Positions 44,672 through 54,052 of a DNA stretch of 64,000 nucleotides are shown here, one piece after another. A model generated the notes under the pieces. The model was given only the letters and a program-made list of their open reading frames with translations. It did not search any database and had not been told where the DNA came from. The position numbers and the translations under genes are program-made. Position 1 is the first letter of the stretch, and the number at the start of each line of letters is the position of its first letter. This DNA comes from Oceanospirillum linum (GTDB lineage Bacteria > Pseudomonadota > Gammaproteobacteria > Pseudomonadales > Halomonadaceae): positions 124,001 through 188,000 of the forward strand of contig NZ_FXTS01000004.1 of assembly GCF_900182785.1 (NCBI RefSeq), written 5' to 3'.

Positions 44672-45124
44672 ATGGATCGTATCGATAAAAAGATTCTCAA
44701 CCTATTACAAAAAAACAACCGCATCAGTAATCAGAAACTGGCCGAAACCGTTGGTTTATCAGCCCCTGCTTGCCTGAAGCGGGTCAAAAAACTGAGAGAG
44801 AGCGGTGTCATCATGGCTGATGTCTCCATCGTCAGTCCTCAGATTGTAGGACACCGGATCAATGTCATTGTTGAAGTAGAGATGGATCGGGATACGCTGG
44901 ATGTTTACGACAGTTTCAATCGTCAGATGAGCGCATGCCCGGAGGTCACCCAGTGCTATCAGGTGACGGGGGAAGTGGACTTTGTTCTGGTGGTTCTGGT
45001 GCCGGATATGCAGACCTATGAAGCCTTCGCTCGCCGGGAGCTGGCCAGCAACCGCTACCTGAGAAAGTTTCGTTCCCTGATCTCCCTGAGACGAGAGAAG
45101 TTCCGCACCGCCATCGAGCTTTGA
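44672..45124 (+). CDS. Lrp/AsnC-family transcriptional regulator
   Basis: The 150-residue protein starts MDRIDKKILNLLQKNNRISNQ, a textbook Lrp/AsnC helix-turn-helix, and ends in a RAM domain with Y-Q-V-T-G-E-V-D-F-V-L-V. It is divergent from the Gate-protein/rarD operon across 221 bases holding repeated palindromic sites, so it probably senses an amino acid or related metabolite and controls that export operon. It differs from the PutR-like protein at 39487 and is not a recent duplicate. Confidence 0.88.
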   Translation: MDRIDKKILNLLQKNNRISNQKLAETVGLSAPACLKRVKKLRESGVIMADVSIVSPQIVGHRINVIVEVEMDRDTLDVYDSFNRQMSACPEVTQCYQVTGEVDFVLVVLVPDMQTYEAFARRELASNRYLRKFRSLISLRREKFRTAIEL

Positions 45125-45292
45125 TTCTGACCGCACTATAATCCTATTGACATATAGCAATGGATTGCTATCTAACAGAAAACGTCCCTTTGCCCCGCCT
45201 CCTTAACTGATTACATTACCTCCTCAACTCACTCACCACGACTTAACAGGCGCGCAAGAAAAAGAATTAGCGCGCCCAAGGAAGAAGGCATA

Positions 45293-46480
45293 GTGGATAC
45301 ACTGATACAATCGATCTACCAACTTTTTGGCGTCAACTCTAAGGAACAGTTTGCTGACCTGGTCAGCGCTAAGGGCCATCAGGAGATTATTCGACAGCAC
45401 AGAGCAGATCTTATTGCCAGTCGTATTTTCCCCTTCGCTGTGCTGTTTGGCATTGTCGTGCCAGCCTGGGGTATCCTCGACCTGATTTATTTTCCGACTG
45501 AGATCGCTCTGACTTTCGTTGCCATGCGCCTGGCATCCGGTGGTGCCTTTTTTATTCTGGCCTATATCACAAAAAAAGTACGCATAGGTATGAAGCGGGC
45601 ACTAACAAGTCTGATGGTCATGCTGATGATTCCAACACTCTTCTACCAGCTCAGCACGCCCCTGATTGCATCAGCGGAACTGACAGGTATGGCAACGACC
45701 CTGATGAGCCTCTACGGCCTGCTTCCTTATGTCGTGATCGCATCCCTGGCCCTTTTTCCATTAACACTGAAAGAGTTCTCTCTTTTCTCTCTTGTTCTGG
45801 TCATTTTATCAGGCATAGGCCTCTATCGCAGTGAGGGCAGTGACCTGAATATGCTACTGGCTCAGCTTTGGCTACTGTTGGTCATTCTGGGGGTTTCCAT
45901 GTTTTCTTCCCTGCAGCAGGTACGCTATCTGATCTCTCAGATGGTAAAAGCCAGCTATGACGGTCTGACCAAACTACTGACCCGCCGGGCAGGTATGGAT
46001 ATTATGGAGTCACTATTTCGGGCGACAGGCCTCCAGCAATCCAACTTCTCGGTGCTTTTTTTAGACCTGGATAAATTCAAAGGGATCAACGACACCCTGG
46101 GGCACGATGCCGGGGATGAGGTTCTGCGGCAAACAGCCAAAACACTCAGCGAAAGCATCCGTCGTGGTGATGCCGCGATCCGCTGGGGAGGAGAAGAGTT
46201 CCTGATTCTGTTGCCACATACGGATTCCGAATCCGCCAAGAATGTTGTCAGTCGCCTTATGAACCGTGGTCTGGCAACTCTGCCGGACGGCACACCGGTT
46301 ACAGCCAGTATAGGGTTATCTGAACAACACGAAGACAATACACATAGCTGGAAGGATCTGGTGGATATTGCAGACAAACGCCTTTACCACGCAAAACAAA
46401 CCGGTCGGGCCAAATGTGTTGCCCCAGATGGTAGTGAAGTCCATTTCCCTGCACAGAACGCTCGGGTTAAAGCCAACTAA
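45293..46480 (+). CDS. Membrane diguanylate cyclase
   Basis: The 395-residue protein has about five to six TM segments (about 38-210) without a periplasmic domain, then a GGDEF domain. The active motif W-G-G-E-E-F begins with G299, and a canonical inhibitory site R-R-G-D lies five residues before it, so the enzyme should be active and product-inhibited. The start is a GTG with AAGG upstream. It is a single gene facing the chemoreceptor at 46587. Its signal is unknown. Confidence 0.9.
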   Translation: MDTLIQSIYQLFGVNSKEQFADLVSAKGHQEIIRQHRADLIASRIFPFAVLFGIVVPAWGILDLIYFPTEIALTFVAMRLASGGAFFILAYITKKVRIGMKRALTSLMVMLMIPTLFYQLSTPLIASAELTGMATTLMSLYGLLPYVVIASLALFPLTLKEFSLFSLVLVILSGIGLYRSEGSDLNMLLAQLWLLLVILGVSMFSSLQQVRYLISQMVKASYDGLTKLLTRRAGMDIMESLFRATGLQQSNFSVLFLDLDKFKGINDTLGHDAGDEVLRQTAKTLSESIRRGDAAIRWGGEEFLILLPHTDSESAKNVVSRLMNRGLATLPDGTPVTASIGLSEQHEDNTHSWKDLVDIADKRLYHAKQTGRAKCVAPDGSEVHFPAQNARVKAN

Positions 46481-46514
46481 AACAACATACTATTCTGGTA
46501 TTCCAGCATAGAAA

Positions 46515-46547
46515 ACAGCTCCTGAATAAGCGGACTTCAGGAGCTGT
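46515..46547 (-). terminator. Terminator of the chemoreceptor gene
   Basis: Perfect 12-bp stem ACAGCTCCTGAA/TTCAGGAGCTGT with a nine-base loop, followed by TTTTC on the minus strand only. It lies between the convergent cyclase and receptor genes. Confidence 0.8.
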
Positions 46548-46586
46548 ACTATGCTACAGACGCATCAGTGACTATCTTCAAAAAAA

Positions 46587-48680
46587 TCAGTACCGGAAGC
46601 GGCTCAACTGAGACTCCAGCTGCTTAACCAACGCTAACAAAGCCTGACTCTCCTGATTTGCAGCAATGGCTCCGTCTGCGACCAGGCTGGTTTCGTCACT
46701 GATATTAACGATATTACGGGTAATATCTTCTGTTACGGCCCGCTGTTCCTCCACCACACTGGCCATCTGCGTGGTCATATTATCGATCTCAGCAATGGCA
46801 CCAACGACCTGATTAAGATGCGTGGAAGCCTCCTCTGCCATCTGCAGACACTCATCAGACTGAGCATTACCACGCTGCATCGCTTCCAGAGCCTCTTTGG
46901 CACGTAGCTGCAACTGGTCAATAAGCGCCTGAATTTCCTCAGTGGACTCCTGTGTTTTTGATGCAAGTGTTCGAACCTCATCGGCCACAACAGCAAAGCC
47001 ACGACCCGTCTCACCAGCCCGAGCAGCCTCAATAGCCGCATTCAATGCTAACAAATTCGTCTGGCCGGAAATTCCCTGAATAGTTTCCACAATCTGGCTA
47101 ATATTCTGACTGTCTGTCGCCAGTTGGGCCATAAGTTGCGATGTACTGGAAACCTGATCCGTCAGATGCCGGATAGAGTCTGCACTGCGGTTCACATTCC
47201 CCGCACTGTTATCCACCGAGCCCTTAGCCTCACTGGATGCATTGGCTGTTGTCGTTGCAATCTCTGCCACTTCGCCAGCAGAGGCCGACATTTGATTGAT
47301 TGCAGTGGCGATCTGATCAACCTCAGCCCGCTGCTTCTCAATACCCTGAGTACTATTGTCGGAGATCTCCGCCGCCCGGCGTGCCGATCCCTCTACATCT
47401 TCCATGGCAGAAGCGATATCTTTAACAATGTCGTGAGTTTTATGGATAAACGCGTTGATATTGCGGGACAGATCCCCCACTTCGTCACTGCGATCGGTCG
47501 GCAAGCGAAGTGTCAGATCCCCATCCTGGGAAGCGAGCTGCTGAACCATCTCAGCCCCTTTCCGGATAGGCGCTGCAATACCTTGAGCAATAAGCACTAA
47601 GAGTAAAATACCAGCAACAGAGACAACAAAACCGATAATAACCGTCGTCACCACACTTTCCCGGAACTGGCTGACCATCGATAATTCAACCTTCTTAGCG
47701 CCAGCAAGAACCCACTCAGCATCCTGGTGGATAATCACGGCCCACGGAGTAGAAACACCATCTGGAGAGATGGGCTGTACAGACCAAAAGCTGGAACCGA
47801 TCTGACGGGTTACCGCCTCACCCGATTCAACACTCGCCAACAAAAACTCTTTTTCAGTACCAGTATAAGGTTTAGTCAACTCCAGCGAGTCATCAGAATC
47901 AGCCGTCACTAAGCCTTCATTACTCAGCATAAAGACCTGTCCCTTTCCTTCGTAAAGCGAGCGGTCAGCCTTATCCACCAAAGTTTTCAGAAAGCTCAGC
48001 TCTATATCAACACCGGACATTCCGACCACTCTGTTTTGCACAATAATAGGCATAGTAATCGATGTACCAACGATGGTTTTTCCTCCCGCCTCCCAGGAAT
48101 AAGGCTCCACCAGGCAGGCAGACCGGCTTTCAATCGGACAGCTATACCAATCTCCATCGCTGGTTCCGGCAGCTATTGCAGCCTCGACATTCTCCATTCC
48201 CAATGTGCGATACCCCAAAGAGCCATCCTCCTGTAGAAACCAATAAGGAGCGAACTGGCCATTTTCATGGGTATGCCGCGCACCATTATGGAGCGAGTCA
48301 TCATCTACCGCATTTTTTTTCCACGCCAGATAGGTAGCCATAACGATGTCCATATTTTGCGCAAGAACATCACGGGTGTATTCATAGAAGCGCTCCCGAC
48401 TGATTTCAGCACCCTGGCCTGCAATAAAGCTGGCGCTCGTATCAGCAAGGGCCTTGGTCACAGCAAGGGCATCGCTCAGCTTAATCTGCGTTTTGCCGGC
48501 TTCCGCTACAGCGGAAGCAGATAGTTGAGCCAGTGCTTTTTCAGTTAACTCACTGACAACCATAGACCGGGTTCTCTGTTCTACCTCGTTGTTTTTCCAG
48601 GCAAAAGTTCCCAGAAGAAGAATAGATGAAAGCGCCAGACAGGCACCTGTTGCAATAGCGATGCGAGTTTTTATTTTCAT
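46587..48680 (-). CDS. Methyl-accepting chemotaxis protein with double-Cache sensor
   Basis: The 697-residue receptor has TM1 at about 7-27, a periplasmic double-Cache-type sensor (about 40-335), TM2 at about 343-366, HAMP and a signalling hairpin with tip G-Q-T-N-L-L-A-L-N-A-A-I-E-A-A-R. The sensor has two cysteines (Y-S-C-P-I-E-S-R-S-A-C-L) that might form a disulfide. The likely start is the ATG at 48680; a TTG four codons earlier is in frame. The ribosome site is weak. It is separated from the Na+/alanine symporter by a terminator. The ligand is not known. Confidence 0.9.
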   Translation of the reverse strand: MKIKTRIAIATGACLALSSILLLGTFAWKNNEVEQRTRSMVVSELTEKALAQLSASAVAEAGKTQIKLSDALAVTKALADTSASFIAGQGAEISRERFYEYTRDVLAQNMDIVMATYLAWKKNAVDDDSLHNGARHTHENGQFAPYWFLQEDGSLGYRTLGMENVEAAIAAGTSDGDWYSCPIESRSACLVEPYSWEAGGKTIVGTSITMPIIVQNRVVGMSGVDIELSFLKTLVDKADRSLYEGKGQVFMLSNEGLVTADSDDSLELTKPYTGTEKEFLLASVESGEAVTRQIGSSFWSVQPISPDGVSTPWAVIIHQDAEWVLAGAKKVELSMVSQFRESVVTTVIIGFVVSVAGILLLVLIAQGIAAPIRKGAEMVQQLASQDGDLTLRLPTDRSDEVGDLSRNINAFIHKTHDIVKDIASAMEDVEGSARRAAEISDNSTQGIEKQRAEVDQIATAINQMSASAGEVAEIATTTANASSEAKGSVDNSAGNVNRSADSIRHLTDQVSSTSQLMAQLATDSQNISQIVETIQGISGQTNLLALNAAIEAARAGETGRGFAVVADEVRTLASKTQESTEEIQALIDQLQLRAKEALEAMQRGNAQSDECLQMAEEASTHLNQVVGAIAEIDNMTTQMASVVEEQRAVTEDITRNIVNISDETSLVADGAIAANQESQALLALVKQLESQLSRFRY

Positions 48681-48770
48681 AAGACAGCCCAACTAAAGAT
48701 TTATGTGCTCAATGAACATATCTATAGCATAGATCTTGCCAGATTTGTGCTAAACAGTACTGATCAAACG

Positions 48771-48806
48771 AAAAAGGCATGCACCCAAGCAGAGTACATG
48801 CCTTTT
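48771..48806 (-). terminator. Terminator of the Na+/alanine symporter
   Basis: AAAAGGCATG pairs with CATGCCTTTT (10 bp) with a 15-base loop; on the minus strand it runs into TTTTTCG. Confidence 0.85.
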
Positions 48807-48861
48807 GATCAACTACCACAAAAAAACCTGTGGCTTTACCGGACTGTCGTTTTGCTTATTG

Positions 48862-50361
48862 TTATTTGCCTGATTGCTTTTTCTCAGCCAGGCGTTTTTC
48901 CCAGTAAGTAGCACCTTTAATGCCTAACTTCTTAGGATCAAACGTGTACTCAGTTACACCCGCTTTCTGTTGCTCTTCATAGTCCTTCAGTACCTTCATG
49001 GTCGGCTTGGACATAAAGAAGATAATGATAATGCCAACGATATTTAGCCATGCCATCAGGCCAACACCTACGTCACCAAGGCCCCATGCCAGATCAGCAG
49101 CTTTCACAGCACCATAAAAAGTAGACGCCATAATGGCCACTTTCAATCCCAGAATCAGGCCCGGAAGATTGATGGTACGCTTCAGATACGCCACATTGGT
49201 TTCTGCAATGTAGTAGTGCGCCAGAATCGTAGTGAAGGAGAAGAAGAAGAGTGCCAAAGCGATAAATGGCTTACCAAAACCAGGCATAGTGGTTTCAATC
49301 GCCATCTGAGTGAACACCGGGCCGTTAGCCGCAATATCCGCTGCAATGTTCTGAACCAGGAAGGTATCACCAACGCCATGAACGTTATAAGCACCCGTAA
49401 TCAGGATCATAAAGGCAGTCGCAGAACACACGAACAGAGTATCGATGTATACGGAGAAAGCCTGAACCAGACCTTGCTGTGCAGGGTGATCAACTTCAGC
49501 AGCCGCTGCAGCGTGAGGACCTGTACCCTGACCCGCTTCATTGGAGTAAACACCACGCTTCACACCCCAGCCAATTGCAGCACCAAAGCCCGCCATTGGA
49601 GTGAAGGCGTCACCCAGAATCTGACCGATGATCGCAGGAATCTCAGCAATATTCAGCAGAACGATAACGCTTGCGATGATGATGTAACCCAGAGCCATGA
49701 AAGGTACAACGATCTGAGTAAAGTGTGCAATACGCTTTACGCCACCGAAGATGATGAAGCCCAGAACCAGAACCACAGCCAGACCGGTGAAGATCTTAGC
49801 AGAGCTCAGTTCACCCAGACCTGTCTGAATCATCGCACCGGAACCAAAGGTTGCTTCTACCGCATTACCGATACTGTTCGCCTGAACCCCCGGCAATAAC
49901 AGACCACACGCCATGATCGTTGCAATAGCAAAGATCCATGCGTACCACTTCTGGCCCATCGCTTTCTCGATATAGTAAGCAGGGCCACCACGATACTGAC
50001 CATCCTGCTCTTCTTTATAAAGCTGAGCCAAAGTTGATTCTGCATATGCTGTTGCGGCACCAAGGAAGGCAACAACCCACATCCAGAAAACGGCACCAGG
50101 GCCACCGAAGCCAATAGCAGCGGCAACACCTGCAATATTACCCGTACCTACCCGACCAGACAGCGAAACAGCCAATGCCTGGAAGGATGAGATACCTTTG
50201 TCAGAGCTTTTTCCGGAAAATAGCAGACGCCACATTTCGGAAAAGTGCCTGACCTGAACAAACCGGGTCAGAATAGAGTAGAACAAACCGGCACCCAGGC
50301 ACAGATAGATCAGTACCGGACTCCAGATAATGCCGTTCATAAAATCGACAAATGCTTGCAT
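48862..50361 (-). CDS. Sodium:alanine symporter (AGCS family)
   Basis: The 499-residue inner-membrane protein shows AGCS signatures: S-G-R-V-G-T-G-N-I-A-G-V-A-A-A-I near 70-85, G-P-G-A-V-F-W-M-W and a late G-V-K-R-G-V-Y-S-N-E-A-G-Q-G. It takes up alanine or glycine with Na+, suiting a marine cell. GGGAGG lies nine bases before the ATG. A 16-bp perfect palindrome in the leader suggests repressor control. No glycine riboswitch was found. Confidence 0.93.
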   Translation of the reverse strand: MQAFVDFMNGIIWSPVLIYLCLGAGLFYSILTRFVQVRHFSEMWRLLFSGKSSDKGISSFQALAVSLSGRVGTGNIAGVAAAIGFGGPGAVFWMWVVAFLGAATAYAESTLAQLYKEEQDGQYRGGPAYYIEKAMGQKWYAWIFAIATIMACGLLLPGVQANSIGNAVEATFGSGAMIQTGLGELSSAKIFTGLAVVLVLGFIIFGGVKRIAHFTQIVVPFMALGYIIIASVIVLLNIAEIPAIIGQILGDAFTPMAGFGAAIGWGVKRGVYSNEAGQGTGPHAAAAAEVDHPAQQGLVQAFSVYIDTLFVCSATAFMILITGAYNVHGVGDTFLVQNIAADIAANGPVFTQMAIETTMPGFGKPFIALALFFFSFTTILAHYYIAETNVAYLKRTINLPGLILGLKVAIMASTFYGAVKAADLAWGLGDVGVGLMAWLNIVGIIIIFFMSKPTMKVLKDYEEQQKAGVTEYTFDPKKLGIKGATYWEKRLAEKKQSGK

Positions 50362-50766
50362 TAAAAATGCCTCCCGTTAGAGGTAAGCGCTTAAGCGCTT
50401 TTTAGTTCTTAGATTTATAGTAAATTACACGTGGAACATGTTTATCAGACGACAGTCCAGAAAGAGATTTTACCTAAGTCGAAACAGAAAAGCACTCTGA
50501 TTTTATGACTTATCAGGCACAAAAAACCTATTAATAAGAAAAATACAGAATAACCCTACAATCAAAACAGGATAAAGCAGCAATAATTATTGCAACACAA
50601 ACAGATAATGCCGATACAGTACAGAATCTCCTCAGAATTCAGCTAGAATGAATCTCATTAATAGACTTATAACTCGGTATAAAGATGAAGAAAACCAGTG
50701 ATACACTAAAACTCACTGCCATAGACCCTTTAGGTACACGGTTTTTCCGCCGTTAAGGAATGATGC
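50362..50766. other. Divergent control region between symporter and hybrid kinase
   Basis: These 405 AT-rich bases hold no gene. They contain the palindrome at 50385-50400 and a minus-strand -10-like TATAAAT at 50413-50419. No riboswitch or repeat was recognised. Confidence 0.5.
50385..50400. promoter_or_regulatory. 16-bp perfect palindrome in the symporter leader
   Basis: AAGCGCTTAAGCGCTT lies 24-39 bases upstream of the symporter ATG. It could be a repressor operator or fold as a hairpin in the message. Confidence 0.4.
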
Positions 50767-53700
50767 ATGTATCCTCCGGTAGAAACGGACAGACCTCCGG
50801 TCAAAATACGTACTGTTTTTTTGCGTATTTTTCTGCCTCTAGCACTCATAACCTTGCTGGTCTGTAGCCTGATCACCCGCATCCTTTATGAAAACGAGCT
50901 AAACCTGATTCGCTTGCATGAACAATCGCTTCTGGAGCGAAGCACCCAAAGCCTGCAGCAAAACCTTCAGCCGCCACAAGACCACCTCAGAAGCCTTATT
51001 ACAGAAGCTCCGGTACTCTACAGCCTGAGAAACCCCGCCGACAATCTTAAAGCAATGGAAGGTAGCTTTGCGTCACTATTAAGCCGCAACAAAGACTACT
51101 TTCAGGTTCGCTGGATAGACGAGACCGGGCAGGAACGCTTGCGCCTTGAACCCGCACAGGATCGCTCCCGGGGGTATATTCGGATCAGGGATGTACAGCT
51201 ACAAAACAAATCGGAGCGTTACTATTTTCGTGCCACCCAGGCATTAGCCGGCAGTAACAGGCTCTTTCTCTCTCCAATGGACCTTAATGTTGAACAAGGG
51301 AGCATAGAGCGCCCTATACGCCCAACCCTGCGTATGAGCATTCCGCTTCAGGATAGCGGAGAAAACCGGGGCATTATTATTATCAATATCGATATGCGAA
51401 AGTATCTCAGTGATCTGCAACAGGTTCTGGAGTCCGATACAGACCGAATGCAACTGATCAACCCTCAGGGATACTGGCTCCAGCACCCGGATAATACCTT
51501 GGAGTGGGGCTTTCAGCTGCCCCATGGCCAAGCCTTCAAAAAACAGTACCCTAATATCTGGCAGAGAATGCACAGCTTCAGTCAGAACCAATGGATTCAG
51601 GACCAAGGCCTTTGGAGCTGGGCCCCGGTTTATCCGGATAATGATCCTCAAATATTCAACAATCAGAGTATGGGATGGCTGCTACTTGAGCAACCTCCCG
51701 AAGTCATTAACCAGCTGCGCCTGAAGTTCTGGGGTGGTGCTTTGCTCTTACTTCTGCTGACAGCAGCTATCGGTGGCTATATTTTGCAGCGGCTGCTCAA
51801 AGCCCAGCAAGTACAGCAGCAGGCAGAAAGCCTGGCCCTACAGAACCAGATGCAGGCAGATCAGCTTAATAAGCAGCGGGAAGATGAACAGCGCTTCCGG
51901 GTTATTTTTAACGCCTCACATACACCCCTTTTAGTTTGTAATAGCCAGGGCAATATCGCACTGGTGAATCCAGCTCTGGAGAAACTCTTTGGCTACAGCG
52001 CCTTTGAGCTCTCAGGTCTGCCTATTGAGCACCTGATTCCTGTAAAAATGCGCAAACAGCATGTCACAGAGCGCACTCAGTACCTCAGCCATCCGCGCCC
52101 TCGTCCTAAAATGATGAAAAACGGCGAAAGTCTGCAGGGCGTTCGGAAAGACGGAAAACTCATTCATGTCGAAATAGGCCTGAGTCCCTACGAAAATGAA
52201 GGGGAGACCTATATTCTGGCAACGCTGGAGGATATCAGCAGTCGAGTTCAAGCAGAGCGTAAAATAACCGAGCTCCACGCCAGAAAAACACATCACCTGG
52301 AAAAAGCCAGAAAAGATGCAGAACGCCTGGCCCGGCTGAAAACCGACTTTCTGGCCAATATGAGCCATGAGATCCGTACACCACTGAACGCCATTCTGGT
52401 TCTGAGTGAATTACTCGACCAAGAGCTAACTGAGCAACAGGCATGTTCCGGAAATACCAGAGAGCTAAGCAAAAACATTCAGCAAGCGGGAGAAAACCTG
52501 CTATTGATCGTGAACGATATTCTTGACTATTCCAAGATTGAAGCAGGGGGATTAAGCCTGGAAAAAACGCCTTTCGCGCTACAGGATCTCTTTCCCCAAA
52601 TACTCTCCATATGCCGCCCTCAAGCAGATAAAAAAGATCTGCTGCTACAGCTGGACTGCGATGGCAATGAAAGATTACGCCTGATTGGCGACCCTCACCG
52701 TATCCGCCAGGTACTGCTTAACCTGGTCAGTAATGCCATAAAATTTACAGACCAGGGTAGCGTCAGCATCAGGGTTCATGCCCGGGAAAAAGAGCAAAAT
52801 CAGATCAGCCTTCAATTCAGTATCACAGATACAGGCCCGGGAATTGAGCCGGAACAGCAAACTGCTATCTTCAATGCTTTTACCCAGGCTGATAGCTCTG
52901 TAACCCGTAAATTTGGTGGTACAGGCCTAGGACTCACCATCAGCCGTCAGCTGGTATATCTGATGGGAAGTCAATTGGAGCTCAGTAGTCAACCGGGTAA
53001 AGGCAGTAACTTTAGCTTTACCTTAAGCCTGCCCTTGGCAGAGGAAGCCGTTTCTGAAGACTCGTCAGAATATACAGAGCAAGCAGGGACCGAAGCATCA
53101 CTCTGCCTTGAGGGACGAACGCTTCTGGTTGTTGATGATAGTGACCTTAATCGGGATATTGCCCGGCGCATCATTGAGCGAGCCGGAGGCGTGACAGTGT
53201 TAGCAGAAAACGGGGCCGTCGCACTGAGTAAAGCAGAGAGTATGGTAGAAACACCACCAGACCTGATTCTCATGGATCTGCAGATGCCTGTTATGAGTGG
53301 TTATGAGGCAATCAAGCAGCTTAGGCAACGACCAGCCTATCAGAAAACCCCAGTGATCGCCCTGACCGCAGGTATTACTGAATCGGCCCATAAACAAGCA
53401 TTGGAGCATGGCGCAGATCAGGTGTTGACGAAACCTTTCACCATTCACCAGATTATCGCTTGCCTGAAAGCCTGTCTTGAGGGGAAAAATAAAACAGACA
53501 CGGCCTCAAAATACCTGCCGCACCAAGGTACCACACCCTTGATACAGCATGCCTCCCAGGCAGAGCAACCCCCTATCATGGACGAAAAAGCAGCCCTGCT
53601 AAACTGGGGTGACGAAGAATCCCTGCAGCATTTTCTGACACAGTTCCAAAGACAGTACAGCCATTGCTGCCAGGAAATTACCGAATATCTTTTGACAAAT

Positions 53701-53913
53701 AAACGCAAGCAAGCCGAAGGTCTGACTCACAAAGTTAAAGGGGCTGCTGGCAGTCTTTACCTTTGTGCACTGGAGTACAGCCTCCAGCAGCTGGAGCACA
53801 AGCTGCGGGAGGGAAGTGAAACGAACGAAATGATCACAAAGCAAATATTACCAACGATTTCTGATACGTTAAATAATACACTGGCATTTATCTCTGGCTA
53901 TTCTGGTAAATAG
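50767..53913 (+). CDS. Hybrid sensor histidine kinase (PAS-HisKA-HATPase-REC-Hpt)
   Basis: The 1048-residue membrane kinase has TM1 at about 20-40, a large periplasmic sensor (about 41-320), TM2 at about 325-345, PAS at about 375-500, HisKA with phospho-His534 (M-S-H-E-I-R-T-P-L-N), HATPase with its N box (N-L-V-S-N-A-I-K-F) and G boxes (D-T-G-P-G-I, G-G-T-G-L-G-L), a receiver with Asp837 (M-D-L-Q-M-P) and an Hpt with His988 (L-T-H-K-V-K-G-A-A-G-S-L). It can run a full His-Asp-His relay. The next gene is a response regulator 139 bases on, a likely recipient. AAGGA precedes the ATG. Confidence 0.94.
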   Translation: MYPPVETDRPPVKIRTVFLRIFLPLALITLLVCSLITRILYENELNLIRLHEQSLLERSTQSLQQNLQPPQDHLRSLITEAPVLYSLRNPADNLKAMEGSFASLLSRNKDYFQVRWIDETGQERLRLEPAQDRSRGYIRIRDVQLQNKSERYYFRATQALAGSNRLFLSPMDLNVEQGSIERPIRPTLRMSIPLQDSGENRGIIIINIDMRKYLSDLQQVLESDTDRMQLINPQGYWLQHPDNTLEWGFQLPHGQAFKKQYPNIWQRMHSFSQNQWIQDQGLWSWAPVYPDNDPQIFNNQSMGWLLLEQPPEVINQLRLKFWGGALLLLLLTAAIGGYILQRLLKAQQVQQQAESLALQNQMQADQLNKQREDEQRFRVIFNASHTPLLVCNSQGNIALVNPALEKLFGYSAFELSGLPIEHLIPVKMRKQHVTERTQYLSHPRPRPKMMKNGESLQGVRKDGKLIHVEIGLSPYENEGETYILATLEDISSRVQAERKITELHARKTHHLEKARKDAERLARLKTDFLANMSHEIRTPLNAILVLSELLDQELTEQQACSGNTRELSKNIQQAGENLLLIVNDILDYSKIEAGGLSLEKTPFALQDLFPQILSICRPQADKKDLLLQLDCDGNERLRLIGDPHRIRQVLLNLVSNAIKFTDQGSVSIRVHAREKEQNQISLQFSITDTGPGIEPEQQTAIFNAFTQADSSVTRKFGGTGLGLTISRQLVYLMGSQLELSSQPGKGSNFSFTLSLPLAEEAVSEDSSEYTEQAGTEASLCLEGRTLLVVDDSDLNRDIARRIIERAGGVTVLAENGAVALSKAESMVETPPDLILMDLQMPVMSGYEAIKQLRQRPAYQKTPVIALTAGITESAHKQALEHGADQVLTKPFTIHQIIACLKACLEGKNKTDTASKYLPHQGTTPLIQHASQAEQPPIMDEKAALLNWGDEESLQHFLTQFQRQYSHCCQEITEYLLTNKRKQAEGLTHKVKGAAGSLYLCALEYSLQQLEHKLREGSETNEMITKQILPTISDTLNNTLAFISGYSGK

Positions 53914-54052
53914 AAGCTAACTATAATCAGGTAATAAACACATTGAAGAAGCTAGCCCTGTATGCAGATAACAAACCATTGTTGACTATCAAACGGATAC
54001 AGGCTTTGTAACAAGGTCTCTTCAACACAGTTAAACAGCGTAAGGAGCAGCT

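Noticed and set aside
50362..50500. Glycine riboswitch ahead of the Na+/alanine symporter
   Set aside because: Common in related genera, but the tandem aptamer core sequences are absent.
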